Shown here: positions 1 through 6,108 of the stretch, piece by piece
Numbering within the stretch: the stretch's first letter is position 1
How the letters are laid out: every line of letters starts with the position of its first letter
From: Leptofilum sp050292445
GTDB taxonomy: Bacteria; Chloroflexota; Anaerolineae; Promineifilales; Promineifilaceae
DNA: 22,710 bases
Direction: 5' to 3'
Assembly (NCBI GenBank): GCA_050292445.1
Contig: JBNKLQ010000077.1
Span: 1-22,710 of the forward strand
Notes under the pieces: generated by a model
Databases searched by the model: none
What the model was told of the DNA's origin: nothing
The model's input: only the letters and a program-made list of their open reading frames with translations
Position numbers and translations under genes: made by a program

Positions 1-117
1 GTCTTTGTGTCTCTGCGTTCTATTTTTCCGGTTATTTCAACTGTGCATTGTAGCGCAATCGGGGGCAGCAACCAAACACGCTCGATCAACGTTTTACCAA
101 CGGCATTTGGCTAGCAA

Positions 118-175
118 AGACCCTAAGGGTTTGCCAACAAGTGGCTCGACCCAAATGACCAAACCCTTAGGGTCT
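118..175. terminator. 16-bp perfect inverted repeat downstream of the kinase-like gene
   Basis: Arms 118-133 and 160-175 are exact reverse complements (AGACCCTAAGGGTTTG and its complement) around a 26-nt loop. It starts just past the stop of the leftward gene ending at 180, so it is well placed to stop that transcript or protect its 3' end. No T-run follows on either strand, so it is not a classic intrinsic terminator. The long loop would also fit a repeat element. The rest of 1-179 shows no gene. Confidence 0.5.
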
Positions 176-179
176 GACG

Positions 180-908
180 TCAGGCAGCTTCTTGGTAAAC
201 TGGAAAGGTAAATGAGAGACTGTAAGTTGAATCGCTGCTCAATTCAGCAAAAACCGCACCACCATACTTCTCTACTAATGCAACAATAACGCAGATTGGT
301 TCAAAAATACTTCTTTGCTCATCACAAACGAGACGGCCGTTCTCATTTTTTAAATACTTGTCCACCCAGTAAGATAGATTTGTCCAATTTGAGAGGGTGA
401 AATGAACGTACTCCCCATCTTCCCTAATAACCAATTCTGCTTCATCTGGCTTTCTGAATCTCAGAGATTCCATGATTACTATGATGACTTCTTCATTAGC
501 CAAAATTGGAGAAATCTGGGTTAAATCGGTTTTTATTGGCACTCCAGCCACTTGTTCGAAGTGATTTAAATCAGCAAGGATAATTTTGGTCTTAGCTGGA
601 GGCTTCTCAAGAAGCTGCAACATGCGCCACCAGGCCAAACTCAGGTTACCAGCTTCTTGAATACGCTCCGTAGTCTTTTTCATACCTTGAACATATTTAA
701 TGAGGACAGAGAGAGAGGGAGCGGTTTCTGCCTCCATTAAAAATAAATTGGCATAGCCAAGTACCATAGACGTTGGTGCTCTTACCTCATGAATAATACT
801 TCCTATAAACCGAATCAATATCTCATTCCTAGCTTGCGCCGCTTCGAGTTGTTCGATCAGCTCGTCTTTGCTGAGATCGTCAAACGAAGAAGGTATTGGG
901 GTTTGCAT
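180..908 (-). CDS. Histidine-kinase-like protein with degenerate ATPase domain
   Basis: A 242-residue soluble protein with no membrane segment or recognised sensor domain. Residues 12-34 form a short charged helix leading into a HisKA-type dimerisation motif, SIIHEVRAPTS, with the candidate phospho-acceptor His at 40. The C-terminal half keeps the length and last strands of a HATPase_c fold (EKYGGAVFAELSSDS resembles the usual LVEAHGG..W.ES segment). However, the N box is replaced by MESLRFRKPDEA, and neither the DxGxG nor the GxGxG lid motif is present. ATP binding is therefore doubtful. It may be a phosphotransfer or dimerisation partner, or a decaying kinase. It looks more A+T-rich than its neighbours, which may indicate acquisition. 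No response regulator lies beside it. The start is ATG at 908. Confidence 0.75.
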   Translation of the reverse strand: MQTPIPSSFDDLSKDELIEQLEAAQARNEILIRFIGSIIHEVRAPTSMVLGYANLFLMEAETAPSLSVLIKYVQGMKKTTERIQEAGNLSLAWWRMLQLLEKPPAKTKIILADLNHFEQVAGVPIKTDLTQISPILANEEVIIVIMESLRFRKPDEAELVIREDGEYVHFTLSNWTNLSYWVDKYLKNENGRLVCDEQRSIFEPICVIVALVEKYGGAVFAELSSDSTYSLSFTFPVYQEAA

Positions 909-938
909 TGGATTTGGCCGCCTTTACCGAGGAGAAAG

Positions 939-1006
939 CATCCTCAGGCTTGTGCTGAGCGCAGCCGAAGTGTGCGTCTCGCAGCACCCGTTCGCATCTG
1001 AGGATG
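939..1006. repeat. Intergenic inverted repeat between the two leftward genes
   Basis: Outer arms CATCCTCAG (939-947) and CTGAGGATG (998-1006) pair perfectly, and inner arms GTGCTG (952-957) and CAGCAC (982-987) pair inside them. The core (GTGCTGAGCGCAGCCGAAG) resembles a dispersed element recalled from many environmental bacterial genomes; that is recollection, not a search. It sits 30 nt upstream of the kinase-like gene and may overlap its promoter. Confidence 0.5.
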
Positions 1007-1032
1007 TTCACTCCTCCTATTCGTATACGAAA

Positions 1033-1776
1033 CTACAAGTTCCACGCGCTGCGAACAGTATGCAAAATTTGGATGGCTTTGGCAATGAGCAGTTTGTTAG
1101 CGGGCTTGTTGGGCCACAGGCTGGCCCCGGATGGGTGAGGGAGTGGGACGACGAGGCGACCCGTGGTCGGTAATCCGTCATCCGTAAGCAGTGAACCGTT
1201 TACCGATAACCGATTACCGATTACGGAAACAGGCAAAGCATCTGCCAAATTGAAATTCACCGGGTTGGCAAGTGTATCCGGCGGAAAGTAAACGGCCGTT
1301 CCCACCACATCCTTCAACTTTGCCTTGGCCGGATACAGCAGCTTGATAGCCAATCCGCCGACCAAAATCATGAGCTTGGGACGCACCAGGGCAATTTCCC
1401 GCTCCAGGAAGGGACGGCACAGCGCCTGCTCCGCCTTGCTAGGAACGCGGTCGCCTTTGCCGCTTTTGGGGTCCTTGCCTGGATAACATTTGGTAACGGC
1501 CGTCATGTAATGCCGCGCCCGGAATGCATCTTCATCCCAGCCAGCTTCCCCCAGCCATTGAAACAACCGCGTACCGCTGCCAGCGTTGAACGGCCGTTTC
1601 GCTTCCACCTCAGTTACCCCGGGCGCTTGCCCAATCAACAACACCTCCGCCCCAGCATTACCACGAAACACTGCACCCGGCACAATCTCATGTCCCGCTT
1701 CCAGGCAGAGACGGCAGGCCCGCATTTCGGTGTGAAGTTGAGCTAAAGAATCCATCAAATCAGAATTGGGTGACAT
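1033..1776 (-). CDS. Uracil-DNA glycosylase, Fe-S family 4/5-like
   Basis: A base-excision repair enzyme that would remove uracil from DNA. Near the N-terminus is a CxxC pair (ACRLC, residues 21 and 24), with two further Cys in TKCYPG and ALCRPF. This is the four-Cys pattern of the 4Fe-4S cluster in family 4/5 enzymes. Motif 1 is GQAPG, followed by KRPFNAGSGTRLF (usually GRPF.G.AG). Motif 2 is HPSGAS near the end. The expected Gly/Glu in GEAPGxxED is altered, so the exact subfamily is uncertain. Residues about 183-206, just before the HPS loop, are encoded by an intergenic-type repeat tract (1159-1230). The frame opens at a TTG (1782), but ATG at 1776 is preferred. No good Shine-Dalgarno decides the start. 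Confidence 0.85.
   Translation of the reverse strand: MSPNSDLMDSLAQLHTEMRACRLCLEAGHEIVPGAVFRGNAGAEVLLIGQAPGVTEVEAKRPFNAGSGTRLFQWLGEAGWDEDAFRARHYMTAVTKCYPGKDPKSGKGDRVPSKAEQALCRPFLEREIALVRPKLMILVGGLAIKLLYPAKAKLKDVVGTAVYFPPDTLANPVNFNLADALPVSVIGNRLSVNGSLLTDDGLPTTGRLVVPLPHPSGASLWPNKPANKLLIAKAIQILHTVRSAWNL
1159..1230. repeat. GGTAATC-type repeat tract inside the UDG gene
   Basis: A run of degenerate copies of a 7-8 nt unit (on the minus strand: CGTAATCGG, TAATCGGTTATCGGTAAACGG, ...CTTACGGATGACGGATTACC). The same type of tract fills intergenic sequence at 18189-18235. Here it is translated in frame as residues VSVIGNRLSVNGSLL... with no stop. Confidence 0.6.
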
Positions 1777-1782
1777 TATCAA

Positions 1783-2130
1783 GATGAACGTTATGTCAAA
1801 TAAATTCCCGCAGATTCACACGGATTAAAAGCAAAAAATCTGCGCAATCTGTAGAACAAGTCTTATTTCCAACAGTGTCTATTGAGCAATCTCGTAATAA
1901 AGGTTAATTTAACAGAGTTTTGAAACTGTTCAACATGAGAATAATTCAGAGTCGAATACAATAGATGATGTAGTAGTCTGCACCCCGCGCTCGCCACAGG
2001 AGCAGCAAGCAGAGCCAAAAATGACGCTGGCTTAAAACGTATTCATAAACAAATTAGCGGTTTTCAGAGTGGTCCAATCTACCGACAATAAAAGGTTGCG
2101 CCTTGGCCTTGAACCGCCTAAGATCAGGAT
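1783..2130. other. Gene-free spacer with one hairpin repeat
   Basis: This is 348 nt between divergent genes with no convincing ORF. At 1809-1853 lies an imperfect inverted repeat (CGCAGATTCACACGGATT, then AATCTGCGCAATCTGT) of the same CAGATT/ACAC style as the one at 18273-18343. Weak promoter-like boxes exist (TTGAAA at 1920, TACAAT at 1957) but their spacing does not make a convincing pair. The region must hold the promoters for both flanking genes. Confidence 0.5.
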
Positions 2131-3198
2131 ATGAAAGCGTTCTTTTCCGGTCTATTTGAATTATTGAAGGAAAGCGGCCAGGGCTGGTCTCGGGACAACG
2201 CCTCGCTGCTGGCGGCGGCACTGACCTACTACACCATCTTTGCTCTGGCACCGTTGCTGGTGATTGCCGTGGCCGTGGCCGGCGTGGTTTTTGGCGATGC
2301 GGCCGTTCAGGGCGAGATCGTGGCAGAAATTCAGGATGAGGTTGGGGAAGAAGCGGCTACCGTCATTCAAAACCTCATCAGCAACGCCAGCACATCAGAG
2401 AGCAGCACATTTGCCACAGTGGCCAGCACCGCCCTGCTGCTGGTAGCCGCCTCCGGCCTTTTTAACCAGCTGCGCCGCACCCTGAACATGATCTGGGGGC
2501 TGCGTCCCGCGCCAGAAAATGGCATCCTCAACGTCATTCGCCAGCGGGCGTTGGCCTTTGGCATGGTGCTGGTTGTGGGACTGTTGATGCTGCTTTCTTT
2601 TGCCACGAGTACGATGATTACGGTCGTAGGCGACAGTCTCTCTGTTTGGCTGCCGGGCATCGGCGCACTGCTGCCCCAAATCAACTTTCTCGCCTCCCTG
2701 GTCATCCTCACTATGCTGTTTGCCCTGTTGTTTAAGGTGCTGCCCGATGCCCACCTTACCTGGAAGGATGTACTGCTGGGGGCAGCAGTGACCACATTCC
2801 TTTTCATGCTCGGGCGCTACCTCATCACACTTTACCTGACACACAGCTCGTCTACCTCTGCCTACGGTGCAGCCGGATCGCTGGTGCTGATTCTGCTCTT
2901 TGTTTACTACTCAGCTCAGATTTTTCTATTTGGCGCGGAGTTTACCCAGGTATACGCCAACAAACATGGCTCTCGACTGCGCCCTACCAACAACGCCATC
3001 TGGCGTGGGCGGGAGGCCACCGGCATTTCCCAAGCAGAAGAAGAGACCCAAGCATATCGCATTGTCACCGTTCCCCCCGAAGATGAAACTCGCCGCAGCC
3101 AGCCAGCCACCCGCTGGCGCAAGCCCGCCGCAACGGGGCTGCTGGGGTTGGCTGCGGGGCTGCTGTTGGGATTTTTGAGCAGCCTACGACGCAAGTAG
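2131..3198 (+). CDS. YihY/BrkB family inner-membrane protein
   Basis: 355 residues. The N-terminal part has the family hallmark of a short amphipathic helix followed by DNASLLAAALTYYTIFALAPLLVIAVAVAG. Further hydrophobic helices lie around residues 90-110, 138-162, 180-203, 210-232 and 245-270. GAAGSLVLILLFVYYSAQIFLFGAEFTQVYA is the conserved C-terminal signature. A hydrophilic tail (about 280-335) ends in another hydrophobic stretch (GLLGLAAGLLLGFL), longer than the core family. Once called ribonuclease BN, the family is now regarded as membrane proteins of uncertain, possibly transport, function. AGGAT stands 6 nt before the ATG. The Nudix gene follows after 31 nt. Confidence 0.9.
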   Translation: MKAFFSGLFELLKESGQGWSRDNASLLAAALTYYTIFALAPLLVIAVAVAGVVFGDAAVQGEIVAEIQDEVGEEAATVIQNLISNASTSESSTFATVASTALLLVAASGLFNQLRRTLNMIWGLRPAPENGILNVIRQRALAFGMVLVVGLLMLLSFATSTMITVVGDSLSVWLPGIGALLPQINFLASLVILTMLFALLFKVLPDAHLTWKDVLLGAAVTTFLFMLGRYLITLYLTHSSSTSAYGAAGSLVLILLFVYYSAQIFLFGAEFTQVYANKHGSRLRPTNNAIWRGREATGISQAEEETQAYRIVTVPPEDETRRSQPATRWRKPAATGLLGLAAGLLLGFLSSLRRK

Positions 3199-3220
3199 GG
3201 GTGGTTCGCGAACCGCCCCT
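3197..3220. repeat. Compact hairpin overlapping the YihY stop codon
   Basis: AGGGGTGGTTCG (3197-3208) pairs with CGAACCGCCCCT (3209-3220) with one G-T pair. The stem begins in the stop codon and ends 9 nt before the next ATG. No T-run follows, so it is more likely a repeat or processing hairpin than a terminator. The AGGGG/CCCCT ends match the element at 11824-11894. Confidence 0.55.
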
Positions 3221-3229
3221 AACGCTTTT

Positions 3230-3874
3230 ATGACCGTTCATAAAGTCACCGCCTTCATAACCCGCACCGGCTCACAAGGGCAGCCACAACTGCTGCTGTT
3301 TCAGCATCCACAGGCGGGGGTGCAGATTCCGGCGGGTACGGTGGAGGCTGGGGAAGATTGGCAAACGGCCGTTCTACGCGAAGTCCAAGAAGAAACCAAC
3401 CTGACCCAGCTCACCATCCAGCGCTATCTAGGCCAGATCGAAAATGAGCTGGCCCCCGATGAAATGATCCTCAACCGGAACGGCCAGATTTTGAGCCAGC
3501 CAGACGAACATGCCATCCCCTTTCAGCGCCTGTTTACAAGGGGAGTTACGTTTAAGGTGGGGGCTGCGGCACGGAACGGCCGTTTCCGCCAGATCACCTA
3601 TCTGGAATACGATCAGCTGCCCAACCCCCAGGCCATCACCCTCTATATTGACGGCTGGCTGCCGCAAGCGTGGCTCAGCCAGACCAAAACCCGTCATTAC
3701 GTCCACCTGCGTTGCCAGGAGGAAACCCCAGACCGCTGGTCGCTGCCCGGTGATAACAACCACATCTTCTCCCCCTTTTGGGCCAACTTGCAGCCCAAAC
3801 CCGCCGTCGTTCCCCCGCAAAACCGCTGGCTGGATGATGTGTATCAGACACTCCTCAACCAGGAGCAAGATTAG
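3230..3874 (+). CDS. Nudix hydrolase
   Basis: 214 residues. The Nudix box spans residues 36-58: GTVEAGEDW, then LREVQEETNL. It keeps the catalytic/metal REVQEE residues, but Asn replaces the usual final Gly of the GX5EX7REUXEEXGU pattern. Such enzymes cleave nucleoside diphosphates linked to another moiety; the substrate cannot be read from sequence. The protein is longer than a minimal Nudix domain (about 140), and the extra C-terminal part (about 140-214, rich in Trp and Pro) may set specificity. There is no clear ribosome-binding site, so it may be translated by coupling to the YihY gene. Confidence 0.88.
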   Translation: MTVHKVTAFITRTGSQGQPQLLLFQHPQAGVQIPAGTVEAGEDWQTAVLREVQEETNLTQLTIQRYLGQIENELAPDEMILNRNGQILSQPDEHAIPFQRLFTRGVTFKVGAAARNGRFRQITYLEYDQLPNPQAITLYIDGWLPQAWLSQTKTRHYVHLRCQEETPDRWSLPGDNNHIFSPFWANLQPKPAVVPPQNRWLDDVYQTLLNQEQD

Positions 3875-3889
3875 GAAACCATTTAGCCC

Positions 3890-3917
3890 GACATTCCTCA
3901 ATTCATTGAGGAATGTC
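3890..3917. terminator. 12-bp perfect hairpin after the Nudix gene
   Basis: GACATTCCTCAA (3890-3901) and TTGAGGAATGTC (3906-3917) form a perfect stem with a TTCA tetraloop, 15 nt after the stop. No U-tract follows, so termination may need another factor. Its position between the Nudix stop and the next promoter supports a transcript-end role. Confidence 0.6.
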
Positions 3918-3941
3918 ACCCCAGATTTAGTGACTCTGCTA

Positions 3942-3972
3942 TTGACAGAGCCTAACCCCCAAATGCTACAAT
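3942..3972 (+). promoter_or_regulatory. Sigma-70-type promoter for the transporter operon
   Basis: A consensus TTGACA (3942-3947) lies 19 nt before TACAAT (3967-3972), which carries an extended -10 TG at 3964-3965. The spacer is slightly long, but the extended -10 compensates. Transcription would start near 3979, giving a leader of about 120 nt before 4102. Confidence 0.6.
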
Positions 3973-4101
3973 AAAGACGAAAGTTCATTTCGCCGCTGTG
4001 GTCCTGTCTTCTTGCAAATAGTTAAGCAAAAGCCAAATTCGAGATCGTCTTTATTCAAGACTCTTTTTGGCTAATACATAAGCCTCACCCAGGGAGCCAC
4101 C

Positions 4102-4347
4102 ATGAAAACCCAGCACAAAATTCTGCTCAGAAATTTCCTCATCGAACTGATTCTTTATGCCCTGCTGCTGCTGCTGTACTTTTGGGGTGTGCTGCGCTTT
4201 TTGGGCGAGCCGCTCAACAGACTCTTTCATCTCAACCTCCTGGTTTACGCTGTGGCCACGCTCCTGCTTATCGTTGCCCAAGGGGTCTTTTTGGAATGGG
4301 TCACCTCTTTCCTCATTACCCGTCTCGGTCTAGAGAAATTGGAGTAA
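4102..4347 (+). CDS. Small two-helix membrane protein, unknown function
   Basis: 81 residues with a strong AGGGAG ribosome-binding site 6 nt before the ATG. Helix 1 is about residues 10-32 (leucine-rich, ends at YFWGVLRFLG); helix 2 is about 43-66. Both ends are charged (KTQHK at the start, GLEKLE at the end). I do not recognise a named family. It is the first gene of the operon, only 4 nt before the TauE/SafE permease, so a small accessory subunit of that permease is a reasonable guess but unproven. Confidence 0.75.
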   Translation: MKTQHKILLRNFLIELILYALLLLLYFWGVLRFLGEPLNRLFHLNLLVYAVATLLLIVAQGVFLEWVTSFLITRLGLEKLE

Positions 4348-4351
4348 TGTT

Positions 4352-5260
4352 ATGGAATTTCCCATTACTGGCGTCACCATCGATCCCTTCTTCCTTATCG
4401 GCATTGGATTTGTCGTTGGGTTGTTAGGCGGATTTTTTGGCGTAGGCGGTGGTTTTCTGGCTGGGCCGCTTATGTTTTGGTCCGGCGTACCCATGAACTT
4501 TGTCGTGGGTACCGATCTGGCCCACATGACCGGCAAATCAATCGTAGCCGCCAAACGCCACCGCACTCTGGGCCATGTCGATATTAAACTTGGGGCCTTG
4601 ATGATTGTTGGTACCATTATTGGTGTGGAAATTGGGGCCAACATCATCGAAGCATTAGAGGATACCGGCAATATCGACCAGGTAATTGGCATCACCTACA
4701 TCGTCATTTTATGCATCATCAGTCTGTTTACCGCCTGGGAAAGCATTAAGGCGATGCGCATGATTCGCACTGAAAAGCTGGGTGTGAAAGAGGTGATGGC
4801 TTTTGCCAACATCTCCAAACGCGTACACACTATCCGCATCCCCCCCATGATATCTCTGCCTGGTTCTGGCATTGCTGAAGTTTCTTTGTGGGTGGTTCTG
4901 GGCGTGGGGATGATTACCGGCGTGCTGGCCGGTGCCCTGGGCGTCGGCGGCGGCTTTATTCGGATGCCCATGCTCATTTATCTGCTGGGTGTGCCTACCC
5001 ATGTCGCCGTCGGCACAGACCTGTTTGAAATTGTGTTCTCGGCGGGCTATGGCACGCTGACCCACGCCCTGAAAGGCAACGTGGATGTGTTAATGGCTTT
5101 GGTCATGCAGACGGGTGCGGCCGTGGGTGCCCAAATTGGCGCGGTGTCCACTCGCTATTTTGCCGGGCCGCGCATTCGTCTATTTTTCTCAATCTTGCCC
5201 CTGGTTGGTGCGGTTTTGGTTCTTATTCGATTATTGGGCGGGGGAATGCCAGAATTTTAA
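4352..5260 (+). CDS. TauE/SafE family permease
   Basis: 302 residues made of two homologous halves. Each half opens with the family signature (GLLGGFFGVGGGFLAGPLM at about 27-45; GVLAGALGVGGGFIRMPML about 190-208), followed by the G.P...VGTDL motif. About eight hydrophobic helices are separated by a cytoplasmic-type linker around 130-175. The family exports or imports sulfite, sulfoacetate, taurine-derived or other small anions. The SLC13-type permease downstream supports anion transport. The start ATG is preceded by GGAG from the end of the upstream gene, suggesting translational coupling. Confidence 0.92.
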   Translation: MEFPITGVTIDPFFLIGIGFVVGLLGGFFGVGGGFLAGPLMFWSGVPMNFVVGTDLAHMTGKSIVAAKRHRTLGHVDIKLGALMIVGTIIGVEIGANIIEALEDTGNIDQVIGITYIVILCIISLFTAWESIKAMRMIRTEKLGVKEVMAFANISKRVHTIRIPPMISLPGSGIAEVSLWVVLGVGMITGVLAGALGVGGGFIRMPMLIYLLGVPTHVAVGTDLFEIVFSAGYGTLTHALKGNVDVLMALVMQTGAAVGAQIGAVSTRYFAGPRIRLFFSILPLVGAVLVLIRLLGGGMPEF

Positions 5261-5287
5261 ATTTTGCAGTAAAAGGGTCGTTGTCAG

Positions 5288-6106
5288 ATGAACGTTCTTA
5301 TTTGTGTCAGCAATATGCCTCATGCCCACAGCACGGTGACGTTGGGCAGCCAGGTGGCCAGGTTATTGGGGCGTCCCATTTCGTTGTTGAAAGTGATCAC
5401 CGATGAAGCGGAAACAGAAACGGCCGCTTTTACCCTGGAAGAAGTGCAAAAACTCATTGACGCACCTGTTGAGGAAACGGCCGTTTCTCTGGGCACACCC
5501 GCCAAAGAAATCTTGCGCAAAGCCGAAAGCGGTAGCTATCATCTCATTGTTGTTGGTGCCCACGCCATAAGCAACCTGTGGGATCAATTCCTGCAATCGG
5601 TCACCCATAAAGTTGCCAACCAAGCCACCGCTTCCGTTTTGGTGGCCCGTGGTGAACCACAACATCTGCGCCACCTGCTGATTTGCACCAGCGGTTATGT
5701 AAACAGCGAAATTGTCATTCGTAACGGAGCAGCCCTGGCTCAGGCTGCCCAGGCAAAGGTAACCCTACTCCATGTTGCTGAATCTTTGCCAGGAATGTTT
5801 ACAGGCCTGGACGAGATGGAAGAAACATTGCCAGAACTTCTGCAAACCAATACGCCACTGGCCCAACACCTCAAATGGGCATCCGAGTATCTGGTTAAGG
5901 CCCAGGTTTCGGCCGAATTGAGGCTGCGGCGAGGCATCGCCATCGATGAGCTCCTTGCCGAAGCCCAAGAAGGAAACTATGACCTGATTGTGTTAGGGGC
6001 GCGGACTGAATACAACCTCTTAAACAGCCTGCTCATGGGGCAAGTAACACCTAAAATCATTGACAACGCACCATGTTCAGTGCTGGTGGTACGTGGAGAT
6101 TTATAA
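5288..6106 (+). CDS. Tandem universal stress protein (two UspA domains)
   Basis: 272 residues forming two UspA folds, about 1-120 and 128-270. Each ends in the typical strand (ATASVLVARG; APCSVLVVRG). The ATP-binding consensus Gx2Gx9G(S/T) is degraded in both: domain 1 has GAHAISNLWDQFLQSVT (no second or third Gly), and domain 2 has GARTEYNLLNSLLMGQVT (one Gly, no Ser/Thr). It is therefore probably a weak or non-ATP-binding type. Placed between two transporter genes, it may be a cytoplasmic regulator of one of them, as seen for USP domains tied to permeases (inference). It ends 2 nt before the next start. Confidence 0.9.
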   Translation: MNVLICVSNMPHAHSTVTLGSQVARLLGRPISLLKVITDEAETETAAFTLEEVQKLIDAPVEETAVSLGTPAKEILRKAESGSYHLIVVGAHAISNLWDQFLQSVTHKVANQATASVLVARGEPQHLRHLLICTSGYVNSEIVIRNGAALAQAAQAKVTLLHVAESLPGMFTGLDEMEETLPELLQTNTPLAQHLKWASEYLVKAQVSAELRLRRGIAIDELLAEAQEGNYDLIVLGARTEYNLLNSLLMGQVTPKIIDNAPCSVLVVRGDL

Positions 6107-6108
6107 AC

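Noticed and set aside
118..175. CRISPR or attachment-site repeat
   Set aside because: Only one pair of arms exists, with no repeat-spacer series and no integrase gene in the window.
5..211. A 68-residue open frame at the left edge
   Set aside because: It runs across an inverted repeat and over the end of the kinase-like gene, with no ribosome-binding site or recognisable protein.
6073..6108. Upstream ATG for the SLC13 permease inside the USP gene
   Set aside because: The GTG at 6109 has GGAG at usable spacing and avoids a 34-nt overlap, though the ATG cannot be fully excluded.
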